Below are positions 1 to 6,419 of a stretch of 9,148 bases of DNA, in pieces. The stretch lies in assembly GCA_031268055.1 (NCBI GenBank), contig JAIRXY010000306.1, positions 1 to 9,148 on the forward strand, read 5' to 3'. The translations under genes were made by a program, and so were the position numbers. Position 1 is the first letter of the stretch. Every line of letters starts with the position of its first letter. Source of the stretch: Prevotellaceae bacterium (GTDB taxonomy: Bacteria; Bacteroidota; Bacteroidia; Bacteroidales; UBA932). The notes below the pieces were generated by a model. The model searched no databases, was not told the origin of the DNA, and saw only the letters and a program-made list of their open reading frames with translations.

Positions 1-54
1 TACTTATCCCTAATTTTCATCGGGAAAGACCGCTACGAAGTGGAGGAAGTTTAG
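1..54 (+). CDS. possible C-terminal tail of a convergent gene (partial)
   Basis: Frame 1 of the plus strand is open from the window edge to a TAG at 52-54. It would encode 17 residues, YLSLIFIGKDRYEVEEV: a short hydrophobic stretch followed by a charged tail, as at the end of a membrane protein. If real, the gene converges on pyrG with about 35 nt between the two stop codons. The piece is too short to assign a family and could be chance. A competing reading is a minus-strand ORF starting with ATG at 18-20 and running out of the window. Confidence 0.3.
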   Translation, partial: YLSLIFIGKDRYEVEEV

Positions 55-89
55 CCACGTGAAGTAAACAGCTTAGCGCGGCTTGCCCT

Positions 90-1694
90 CTACTCAACCT
101 CTGAGGCGGCTTTTACAAAGCCCATAAACAGCGGGTGAGGCTTGAGTACGGTGCTTTGAAATTCGGGGTGAAACTGCGAGGCGATGAAGAACTTGTGCGT
201 AGGGATTTCGATAATTTCCACCAAACGGGTTTGTTCGTTTACGCCGGAGGCTACCAGCCCTGCCTTTTCCAGCTCGGACAAGTACTCGTTGTTAAGCTCA
301 AAGCGGTGGCGATGGCGCTCAACGACCTCCGTTTTGCCGTATATTTTGTGCGCCAGCGTTCCCTCCGTTATCGTACACTTGTAACCGCCAAGGCGCATGG
401 TGCCGCCAAGGTTGGTTATGTGCTTCTGGTTTTCCATAATATCGATAACCTTGTGCGGGGTACTGGGGTTGATTTCGGACGAGTGCGCGTCCTTGTACCC
501 AAGCACATCGCGCGCCAGCTCAATGACGGCGCACTGCATGCCAAGGCATATGCCAAAGAATGGAACGTTATTTTCGCGCGCATAGCGAACGGCAACAATT
601 TTTCCCTCTACTCCCCGCTCTCCAAAGCCGGGGGCAACCAAGATGCCCTGCATACCCTTTAGCGTTTCGGATACGGTGTGCTCGTTGATGTGCTCCGACT
701 GAAAAAAGTGAATTTTCACCTTGCACTCGTTGTACACGCCGGCATGAATGAGCGCCTCCAAGATTGACTTGTAGGCGTCGGGAAGCTCCACGTACTTGCC
801 CACAAGCCCAACGTTTATCATCTTGCTGGGGTGCTTGGATTTTTCCACAAACTTTTTCCACGCCTCCATATCGGCTTCGGGAGGGTTGGTGAGCTTAAAC
901 TTTTTGAGCACCACTTCATCCAACCTCTCCTTTTGCATTACCAGCGGCACTTCGTAGATGGTCGGCACGTCCACCGACTGCACCACCGCGTCGGGGTCAA
1001 TGTTGCAGAACAGCGCAATTTTTCGGCGAAATTCGCGGGGCAAATCTTTTTCGGTACGCAGCACCAGCACATCGGGCTGCACGCCGGTTTCCAGCAGCTG
1101 CTTCACCGAGTGCTGCGTGGGCTTTGACTTGAGCTCGCCGGCTGCTTTTATGAAAGGCACCAGCGTTAGGTGGATAAAGAGCACGTTGTCTGCGCCCATT
1201 TCGTAGCGCAGCTGGCGCACGGATTCCACGTAGGGCAGCGACTCTATGTCGCCCACCGTGCCGCCAATTTCGGTAATCACAAAGTCGTACTGGTGGCAGG
1301 TGCCAAGCAGCTGTATGCGCCGCTTGATTTCGTCGGTAATGTGGGGGATAACCTGCACCGTCTTGCCGAGGTACTCGCCTTTGCGCTCGTTGTTGATTAC
1401 CGTTTGGTAAATACGGCCGGTGGTAACGTTGTTGTCCTGCGTGGTGTTGATGCCCAGAAAGCGCTCGTAGTGGCCAAGGTCAAGGTCGGTCACAGCGCCG
1501 TCTATGGTTACGTAGCACTCCCCGTGCTCGTAGGGGTTGAGCGTATCGGGGTCGACGTTGAGATAGGGGTCGAGCTTTTGGATAGCCACAGAAAATCCAC
1601 GGGCTTGCAGCAGCTTGGCCAAGGACGCCGCTACAATACCTTTACCGAGGGAGGAAACAACGCCGCCCGTTACGAAAATATACTTTGTTGCCAT
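90..1694 (-). CDS. pyrG: CTP synthase (glutamine-hydrolysing)
   Basis: CTP synthase makes CTP from UTP, using ATP and ammonia from glutamine; it is the last step of de novo pyrimidine nucleotide synthesis in the cytoplasm. The 534-residue product has the usual length. The N-terminal amidoligase domain (about 1-270) shows MATKYIFVTGGVVSSLGKG with the nucleotide-binding Lys18, KLDPY at 40-44, and the Mg/ATP region with Asp72 and Glu142 (TEIGGTVGDIES). The C-terminal class I glutamine amidotransferase domain (about 293-530) has the oxyanion-loop motif PGFGERG (355-361), nucleophile Cys383 in GICLGMQ, and His509/Glu511 in QFHPEF. The open frame extends 16 codons further upstream, but those codons cross the promoter, and the family start MATKYIFVTGG fits the ATG at 1692-1694. 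There is no Shine-Dalgarno; the leader is A-rich, as is common in Bacteroidota. Residue 50 is Asp in VDPDT, where the family nearly always has Gly (known pattern, not checked here). Confidence 0.97.
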   Translation of the reverse strand: MATKYIFVTGGVVSSLGKGIVAASLAKLLQARGFSVAIQKLDPYLNVDPDTLNPYEHGECYVTIDGAVTDLDLGHYERFLGINTTQDNNVTTGRIYQTVINNERKGEYLGKTVQVIPHITDEIKRRIQLLGTCHQYDFVITEIGGTVGDIESLPYVESVRQLRYEMGADNVLFIHLTLVPFIKAAGELKSKPTQHSVKQLLETGVQPDVLVLRTEKDLPREFRRKIALFCNIDPDAVVQSVDVPTIYEVPLVMQKERLDEVVLKKFKLTNPPEADMEAWKKFVEKSKHPSKMINVGLVGKYVELPDAYKSILEALIHAGVYNECKVKIHFFQSEHINEHTVSETLKGMQGILVAPGFGERGVEGKIVAVRYARENNVPFFGICLGMQCAVIELARDVLGYKDAHSSEINPSTPHKVIDIMENQKHITNLGGTMRLGGYKCTITEGTLAHKIYGKTEVVERHRHRFELNNEYLSELEKAGLVASGVNEQTRLVEIIEIPTHKFFIASQFHPEFQSTVLKPHPLFMGFVKAASEVE

Positions 1695-1714
1695 TTTTAG
1701 TTTTAAAAAGACCC

Positions 1715-1745
1715 CAAAATTACGCTTTATTTTTTGAAGCACAAA
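1715..1745 (-). promoter_or_regulatory. pyrG promoter, Bacteroidota type (TTTG-N19-TAATTTTG)
   Basis: On the minus strand a -33 box TTTG (1742-1745) is followed, after exactly 19 nt, by a -7 box TAATTTTG (1715-1722). This matches the Bacteroidota primary sigma consensus TTTG-N19 to 21-TAnnTTTG. Transcription would start near 1708-1710, leaving a short leader of about 15 nt before the ATG. The -33 TTTG is itself part of a second copy of TAATTTTG (1742-1749), which could act as a weaker -7 box for an upstream start. No attenuator or riboswitch fits in so short a leader. Confidence 0.7.
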
Positions 1746-1749
1746 ATTA

Positions 1750-1773
1750 GGGTGGTGATTTAAAAAGTATGCT
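1750..1773. repeat. terminal inverted repeat of the IS1-like element (pyrG-proximal, transposase 3' end)
   Basis: This 24-bp end matches the reverse complement of 2016-2039 at 22 of 24 positions; the two differences are adjacent (GG versus AC at repeat positions 6-7). It starts 8 nt after the transposase stop codon and directly abuts the TAATTTTG box at 1742-1749. Confidence 0.85.
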
Positions 1774-1781
1774 ATCTGAAT

Positions 1782-2003
1782 TTATACATATTCAAAGTTA
1801 ATATAAAAGAAAGCCAAATAAAAAGCTTTGAGGTGATTACGCATTATCTTAGAGAAACAGCAGGTTTTTCTAAAAGTACGCCTGATACAATGTCTCAACC
1901 GGCAATTATTCTCCTCAATACCTACGGTATATTTCTTGCCGATTATATGATTGCCGGATTGAAATGCAGTGACAAAACTTTCCCAATTATCCATCATTGT
2001 CAA
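1782..2003 (-). pseudogene. IS1-family transposase, C-terminal remnant
   Basis: About 70 codons match what I know of the C-terminal end of IS1-family transposases. The key motif is GKKYTVGIEENN, whose IE-x-NN glutamate is probably the last acidic residue of the catalytic triad, followed by RLRH, RRTFRKTCCFSK and the terminal AFFYIN block. The N-terminal zinc-finger/HTH part and the catalytic aspartates are absent, so no active transposase can be made. The nominal start at 2001-2003 is TTG; ATG codons follow at 1995-1997 and 1992-1994. The frame stays open upstream only to a TGA at 2034-2036, inside the terminal repeat. Some residues look degraded (for example HCIRR where HRIRR is usual), consistent with loss of selection. 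Confidence 0.8.
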
Positions 2004-2015
2004 TTTTTTTATGGC

Positions 2016-2039
2016 AGCATACTTTTTAAATCGTCACCC
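2016..2039. repeat. terminal inverted repeat of the IS1-like element (DUF3109-proximal)
   Basis: This is the partner of the repeat at 1750-1773, with 22 of 24 positions complementary. It ends 15 nt short of the DUF3109 stop codon (2055-2057) and carries an in-frame TGA (2034-2036) for the transposase remnant. Confidence 0.85.
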
Positions 2040-2054
2040 AATACATTGTGGCAG

Positions 2055-2621
2055 CTAAAGCAGCTTGTAGGCGGCCTCCAGCTGCTCGTAAAAAATCTCG
2101 CCAAACTTGCGAATGATCGGCTCTTTGAGGAATCGAAAAACCGGAATATTATCTTTTTTTCCCAAGCTTCGTGCACATCGGCACATGCCTTGGCGGTCGT
2201 AGTTGAGCGCAAAATTGCTGCCCAGCCGTCGGACGCGAATAGGGTAGAGGTGGCACGAAATGGGCTTGCGGTAGGTGGTTTTATGCTCCAAAAAAGCTTT
2301 TTCGATGGCGCACAGGCAAGTTCCATTTTCGGAGAAGTAGGAGTAGGCGCACTCCTCGCCGTCGGCCACCAGCGGAGTAACCAAATCGTCGTCGCTGTCG
2401 TACACCGCCACGCCCTGCCTGTCTATGGCTTTTTGGCCTTTTGGGGTGAGGTAGCTGTAAAGCTGTGGCAGCTCCAGCTGCAATACTTTCTCCTCGTTCT
2501 TTTCCAGCGGCGCGCCGCTGTCACCGTACACGCAGCATACGCCGGCGCAGGCGCTCAGGTCGCAGCAGAAGCAGCAGGTAAGCAGCTCTGACGACACTAT
2601 TTTATTGTCTATTTGTAGCAT
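2055..2621 (-). CDS. DUF3109 family Cys-rich protein
   Basis: The 188-residue product matches the DUF3109 family, common in Bacteroidota and of unknown function. Conserved blocks are CDLSACAGVCC (20-30), GDSGAPLE (33-40), VTPLVADGEECAY (81-93), ISCHLYPIR (121-129) and RFLKEPIIRKFG (163-174). There are 13 cysteines, at 16, 17, 19, 20, 25, 29, 30, 91, 102, 104, 123, 147 and 149. The CxxxxCxxxCC arrangement near the N-terminus resembles the metal-chelating CxxxCxxCC clusters of YkgJ-type proteins, so metal or Fe-S binding is plausible but unproven. No signal peptide or membrane segment is seen. Its ATG directly follows the TAA of the upstream porin (TAAATG), implying co-transcription and probably translational coupling. 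The IS1-like element begins 15 nt after its stop. Confidence 0.9.
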   Translation of the reverse strand: MLQIDNKIVSSELLTCCFCCDLSACAGVCCVYGDSGAPLEKNEEKVLQLELPQLYSYLTPKGQKAIDRQGVAVYDSDDDLVTPLVADGEECAYSYFSENGTCLCAIEKAFLEHKTTYRKPISCHLYPIRVRRLGSNFALNYDRQGMCRCARSLGKKDNIPVFRFLKEPIIRKFGEIFYEQLEAAYKLL

Positions 2622-4715
2622 TTAATCGAAAAACTTCCATGATACGCCAAACTTGAATACGCGCTCGTTGCGCGGGTAGTGCACCGCCGAAAAGTAGCTC
2701 GTATTCCCCTCAATTAACCCCTGTATAGCGTGCTCCCACTTAATGAATGGCGTAGCTCGTTTCCACCGGAAAGCAACAAAAGCGTCAGCCCACAGGTAGC
2801 CCCCCAGCTGCACGGACGAGGTGTGGAACATGCCCACCGAAGGGTTGTACTCGTAGCCGTTGAAGCGGGTGTTGTACTGCCAATCTACGCCCAGCTGCAT
2901 TCGCAGCACGTTTTTTACCAAATCGCGCTCGTAGTAGTAGGTGGCGCTCACGGCAAGCAGCGGAACGGATACAACGTCTTTGTTGGAGGATACCTGCATT
3001 AGTATCCGGTGGTGAATGTTTATGCCCCTAAAATCCAGCTTTTGGTTTAGCGTAAGCGCCGAAATGCTCAGCGCCTCAGCGTACTGCTGGGGTATTGCGT
3101 TGCTGCCGAAGTAGACAAAGTTATTCAGTATGCTTTGGCTTGCGCCTACTTCGCAGCGGAGCGTGGGTATGAGCAGCGCAGCCTCAAGGCGCAGTTCTTG
3201 GCTTTGGTCAAAACTGTTGCTCCAGCTGTAGTGGTTGGTGAAGTAGCTGCCGATAAAGACGTCCTGCGTGCGTCCGGCCAGCAGCGCGCCCAGCTTCAGG
3301 TGCAGGCCATCTTTGACGGGGTAAATTGAGAGCGTCATATCGCCCTTCAGCTCAAAGTCTCCGCTTTGGTAGCCCGCCATGTTGGTTTGGGCGGAGGCGT
3401 TCCACCTGAAGTACTTTTTGTACCACGCCGACATTGAGGCATAGGCATAAACCGTATTCAAGTCCTCGCTTGATGTTCCGGCAAAGTACATTGCGGGGTA
3501 AAACATAAACGTTTGCAAGCTCTTATAGCCCAAGCCTGCCGACAGCGACTCAAAAATGTAGGCGCGCAGCGGCCGGAATTGCACAAATAGCCTGTTATTT
3601 AAAATGCTCATTCCCAGCGAATCGCGCGTTGCTCGACCAAGGTAGCGGTTGCTATAGAACGCTTCGTCGTTGTCGGTGTATATTTTGCTGAACGTGGAGT
3701 ACTCCAGCGAATGCCCTATGCGCCCTATCAGGATGTTGTTTATCACGCTATCGTTGCCGATGTATATCATGGGAATATCAACGGAGTGCGTGAGGAAGTA
3801 GGTGTGGTTGCGCAGGTGATTTTTTCCCGTTTGCAGGTTTACTAAGTGAAGCTGAACGTCAACGGTTGTATCGGTAATCATTTTGTCGTCGGTAATGCCG
3901 CCGTTTTCCTGAGCTTCTACTTCGTTGAAAATGTAGCCCAAGCTGGCCTTGTAAAATTTGCCTAAGTATGAGGCGTTAAAGGAGACCGACCGGTTGTCAA
4001 CGCGCTGGCGCGGGTAAATCCCTTTCGTCCCCATTCCGTTGTACATTATCCCGTAGGTTAGGTTGTGGGTAATGTTCTGCGCGTGCAGCACGCGCAGCTG
4101 ATCTTCCATCTGCGATTTTGAGCCAGCCCAATCGTAGTATAGCAGGGTGTACGGCGTAGTGGTGTTGTAGAATGAAATGTTGTCGGGCGAAAAAAAGTAG
4201 GCCTCGTAGGGCTGCATGAACAAAAAATCGCTCTTTCCCGCGCGCTTGGTGTAGCTGTATGGCATTACAGGGCTGCCCAGCGTCCCTAAAAACATAGCGC
4301 CAACATCATCGCGAAAAAACGGGTAGTCGGTGCGAAAGTAGAACAGGCTGGTGTCAAGCCCCACGCGCTGTACCTCGTTGGTGGTATGGTTTACGCGGTA
4401 GCGCAGAATGCGCGACTTGCGCGTTGTGTCAGTCTGCATTTCGTCGTCGTCAACCGCTTTTGGCAGCTCCAGCCTCCTCTCCTTTTTCTTGACCGGCTGA
4501 TTTGCCAACAGCGCAGTGTCGCCGGGCATCAGGGCAGCGGTATCAACAGATAATAAGGAGTCTTGGAGCAGCGGCAGGCTGTCTTGGAAAGATAGCAGGC
4601 TATCGCGGGGCGTTAGTAAGCTGTCTTGCTCCACCTCGGCAGGCGGCTGCGCGGCGGCAACCGTGCAGGCGACCAACAAAAAAAATGAAGATATGGCGTA
4701 CCGTAATATTGGCAT
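2622..4715 (-). CDS. putative outer-membrane beta-barrel porin (Porin_10-like)
   Basis: The 697-residue product begins with an export signal (about 1-22, MPILRYAISSFFLLVACTVA). A low-complexity Asp-Ser-Leu-Leu repeat follows (31-58), then a basic linker with KKKERR (76-81), then a long region rich in aromatic, alternating strands ending in FKFGVSWKFFD. That plan fits the Bacteroidota 'putative porin' family: an outer-membrane barrel with a short periplasmic N-terminal extension, substrate unknown. No SusD-like partner or plug domain is present, so it is not a TonB receptor. The frame could start three codons earlier at a TTG (4722-4724), but the ATG at 4713-4715 gives a standard signal peptide and is preferred. 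LVAC at 14-17 also satisfies a lipobox, so lipidation at Cys17 is possible; signal peptidase I cleavage near Ala-Gln is the alternative. It is first in a two-gene unit with the DUF3109 gene. Confidence 0.85.
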   Translation of the reverse strand: MPILRYAISSFFLLVACTVAAAQPPAEVEQDSLLTPRDSLLSFQDSLPLLQDSLLSVDTAALMPGDTALLANQPVKKKERRLELPKAVDDDEMQTDTTRKSRILRYRVNHTTNEVQRVGLDTSLFYFRTDYPFFRDDVGAMFLGTLGSPVMPYSYTKRAGKSDFLFMQPYEAYFFSPDNISFYNTTTPYTLLYYDWAGSKSQMEDQLRVLHAQNITHNLTYGIMYNGMGTKGIYPRQRVDNRSVSFNASYLGKFYKASLGYIFNEVEAQENGGITDDKMITDTTVDVQLHLVNLQTGKNHLRNHTYFLTHSVDIPMIYIGNDSVINNILIGRIGHSLEYSTFSKIYTDNDEAFYSNRYLGRATRDSLGMSILNNRLFVQFRPLRAYIFESLSAGLGYKSLQTFMFYPAMYFAGTSSEDLNTVYAYASMSAWYKKYFRWNASAQTNMAGYQSGDFELKGDMTLSIYPVKDGLHLKLGALLAGRTQDVFIGSYFTNHYSWSNSFDQSQELRLEAALLIPTLRCEVGASQSILNNFVYFGSNAIPQQYAEALSISALTLNQKLDFRGINIHHRILMQVSSNKDVVSVPLLAVSATYYYERDLVKNVLRMQLGVDWQYNTRFNGYEYNPSVGMFHTSSVQLGGYLWADAFVAFRWKRATPFIKWEHAIQGLIEGNTSYFSAVHYPRNERVFKFGVSWKFFD
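4542..4625 (-). repeat. four 21-bp in-frame tandem units in the porin gene
   Basis: Residues 31-58 of the porin form four heptads, DSLLTPR, DSLLSFQ, DSLPLLQ and DSLLSVD. The coding-strand units begin GACAGC, GATAGC, GACAGC and GACTCC. The DSL core is kept while the last three residues vary, and a decayed continuation (DTAALMPGDTALL) follows. The segment lies between the signal peptide and the barrel, so it would be a periplasmic or surface linker. Confidence 0.75.
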
Positions 4716-4748
4716 GTTGAGCAAAGGCTAAAAATAAAGTACAAGCTG

Positions 4749-4756
4749 CAAAGGTA
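4749..4756 (-). promoter_or_regulatory. probable -7 box of the porin-DUF3109 unit
   Basis: TACCTTTG on the minus strand is an exact match to TAnnTTTG. It would place the transcript start near 4742, about 27 nt before the preferred ATG. No clean TTTG is found 19-21 nt upstream; TTTA at 4777-4780 is the nearest, so the -33 element is weak. The upstream stretch (4764-4794) is very AT-rich. Confidence 0.5.
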
Positions 4757-4958
4757 CGAAAAGAAATTTTGAATTTTAAATTTTGAGCTGTGAAAGATAG
4801 CTACCTGCGTTTCCTGACCTTGTCAATGCGACACCCAAGAGTAGATTAGGTCAACATCGTATTTGTGTTTTGCATAAACAGCTATTTTTTAAGGATGCGT
4901 TTTTGGGTACAAAGTACAGTAAGCTTTGGATATTACGAAGGCTGAATTAGTAAAGCAG
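4757..4958. other. intergenic gap between the STN-hydrolase and the porin promoter
   Basis: About 200 nt with no supported gene on either strand. It is AT-rich next to the porin promoter and of mixed composition further on. Small symmetries occur (TGACCT at 4815-4820 facing AGGTCA at 4848-4853; GTACAAAGTAC near 4907), but none forms a convincing terminator with a T-run. I see no RNA gene. Confidence 0.5.
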
Positions 4959-6395
4959 TCAATCTGCCGTTTCGCGCTGCAAACCACCGTCTAACCCTTC
5001 ATCGTGCGGAGCAATTGTCCAATTTAAAATTCCCTTTACTGCATTTGCCGGTAGTCGTTCGCCGTTGGCTCCAAACACCAGCATATCCACGCGCTTCTCC
5101 ACGGTGCATTTGGACTCGTCAATTTCGCCGTTTTTGTCCGTAACAGCGGCTAAATTTAAGCCTAAATGCTTTGCCAGAAACAGGTACATTGCTTTGCGCT
5201 TTGAGAAGCCGTAATCGTGGCCTTCGTCGGCAAAGTGCACATTTTCTACCTGCTCAGGTTTTCCGTAAAAGCCATATATTTTTTGCAAGAATGGCATCTC
5301 TACCTCTGGCGTTGAGCTTGTCCAGTCTTTGCCATCGGAAATGATAAGCTGCGGGCGCGGGGCGAACATGGCTGCCACCTCGACGTTGTTCGTGCCGCCG
5401 CCACAGAGGTGAATGGGAGTACCGCTCTCGCACGGACAACCACCCATAAAGTACGACGAAAGCATCACCACCGGTATGCTCACCTTAATGCGGCTGTCAA
5501 TGGCCGATATTAGCATTGTTTGCGACCCGCCGCCGGAGCCTCCCGTAATAGCTATGCGGGTTGTGTCGGCATTTTTGAGCGTGCAGAGGTAGTCGAGGAT
5601 ACGAATGGCGTTGAGCGTTTGCATGGTGTGAGCAATGCTACGGCGATGGTCGGCTTCCTGAAATTGCAGCAGCGATTCGCCCCAGGCAAACAAATCGTAG
5701 CTTACGGCAATAGCGCCCATGCGCGCTTGCATGGCGCACCGTAGCTGCTGGTCGGCGCGGTAGCGGCCATCGACAAAGTGGCCGTTGGGATTCAGCACAA
5801 CAGGAAGCAGCCCTTTTGTTTTCTGCGGCTTATAAATAGAGCCACAGACGTAAACTCCCCGCAACACCTCCAGCGCAAAATTCTCAACCGTATAGCCGGT
5901 ATGCTTGCGCGGCTTGGTGAGTATCGGCGGCGTACACGGATTTTCCGGCATTGTCGACAGGCCAAGCGCCTCAAGCATGCAGGTGCGGAGCGAATCGCGG
6001 CGCACCCCCCACGAGGCGCTGCTGCCATACAAGGTCGAAAGGTAGCGCAAATGCTCCTTACCCTCGTCGGGCGTGCGGCGCGAATATTCGTAAGATTTTA
6101 CCTTGTATACGCCTTCAAATTCTTCCACTGCTTTCATGTCGAAAGGCGCAAGCACGTTGGCAAGCGTTTGCTCCACGCTGTACGGGCGAATCCGCCAGTC
6201 GGCGTAGGTAAGCACACGACCATCTACCATATCGGGTGAGAATTTAAGGCGAATGCCAAGCTGCCTTTGCACATCAAGCAGCACGTCTCTAAGCGGACGC
6301 TTGTAGAGGCTATCTGAAGTTTGAGTCCCAATACCGTGTGCGCACACGGTAATAGCGCACAAAAAGAGAAAGGTAAAAACCCTGAAAATTCTCAT
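4959..6395 (-). CDS. secreted alpha/beta hydrolase (acetylxylan-esterase-like) with N-terminal STN-like domain
   Basis: The 478-residue product has a Sec signal peptide (1 to about 20, hydrophobic FTFLFLCAITVCA). Next is an STN/secretin-type short domain (about 30-103: PLRDVLLDVQRQLGIRLKFSP, YSVEQTLANVLAPFDM, YKVKSYEY). An alpha/beta-hydrolase domain (about 165-415) follows. The nucleophile is Ser287 in GGSGGG; Asp354 (ISDGKD) and His393 (DEGHDYG) are the likely triad partners. The fold resembles Bacteroidota acetylxylan-esterase or dienelactone-hydrolase-like enzymes, so ester hydrolysis in the periplasm or outside the cell, perhaps on a decorated glycan, is inferred; the substrate is unknown. 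A Cys-rich loop (320-331, CPCESGTPIHLC) and a roughly 60-residue C-terminal extension without a recognised domain are also present. STN domains are best known from TonB receptors and secretins, so this pairing is uncommon. It starts 24 nt after the zinc-ribbon gene and is probably last in that operon. Confidence 0.8.
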   Translation of the reverse strand: MRIFRVFTFLFLCAITVCAHGIGTQTSDSLYKRPLRDVLLDVQRQLGIRLKFSPDMVDGRVLTYADWRIRPYSVEQTLANVLAPFDMKAVEEFEGVYKVKSYEYSRRTPDEGKEHLRYLSTLYGSSASWGVRRDSLRTCMLEALGLSTMPENPCTPPILTKPRKHTGYTVENFALEVLRGVYVCGSIYKPQKTKGLLPVVLNPNGHFVDGRYRADQQLRCAMQARMGAIAVSYDLFAWGESLLQFQEADHRRSIAHTMQTLNAIRILDYLCTLKNADTTRIAITGGSGGGSQTMLISAIDSRIKVSIPVVMLSSYFMGGCPCESGTPIHLCGGGTNNVEVAAMFAPRPQLIISDGKDWTSSTPEVEMPFLQKIYGFYGKPEQVENVHFADEGHDYGFSKRKAMYLFLAKHLGLNLAAVTDKNGEIDESKCTVEKRVDMLVFGANGERLPANAVKGILNWTIAPHDEGLDGGLQRETAD

Positions 6396-6419
6396 AAAAA
6401 AATGGTATTACAGAAAATT

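Larger units (their letters stand above)
1750..2039 (-). mobile_element. internally deleted IS1-family element, MITE-like, with intact terminal inverted repeats
   Basis: The ends are 24-bp inverted repeats at 1750-1773 and 2016-2039. Read inward, the two tips are GGGTGGTGATTTAAA and GGGTGACGATTTAAA, and both continue with AAGTATGCT; 22 of 24 positions match. Tips of the form GGTG are usual for IS1-family ends, so the element proper is probably 1751-2038 (288 bp). Inside is only the C-terminal part of an IS1-type transposase; a full family member is about 0.7-0.8 kb, so roughly 450-500 bp are missing (inference). The deletion junction should lie near 2004-2015, next to a run of seven T (A on the coding strand). 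No convincing 8-9 bp target duplication is visible (left flank acaaaatta, right flank aatacattg), which suggests an old insertion. The element sits between the DUF3109 stop and the pyrG promoter. Confidence 0.8.

Noticed and set aside
55..89. Possible terminator after pyrG
   Set aside because: Only short imperfect pairing (AGC/GCT) and no T-run; not enough to call.
1695..1742. 16-codon N-terminal extension of pyrG
   Set aside because: It covers the predicted promoter and transcript start, and the family start MATKYIFVTGG lies at 1694.
1833..2591. 252-aa plus-strand open frame through the IS remnant and DUF3109
   Set aside because: Its first part is antisense to the IS1 transposase remnant and the rest to the DUF3109 gene, which has clear conserved motifs. 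The product has no recognisable domain.
4716..4724. TTG start three codons upstream for the porin
   Set aside because: The ATG at 4713-4715 gives an equally good or better signal peptide and a more usual start codon.
4815..4853. Inverted TGACCT / AGGTCA pair with a smaller TGTC / GACA inside
   Set aside because: The arms are only 6 bp with a 27-nt spacer and no T-run; expected by chance in 200 nt of intergenic DNA.
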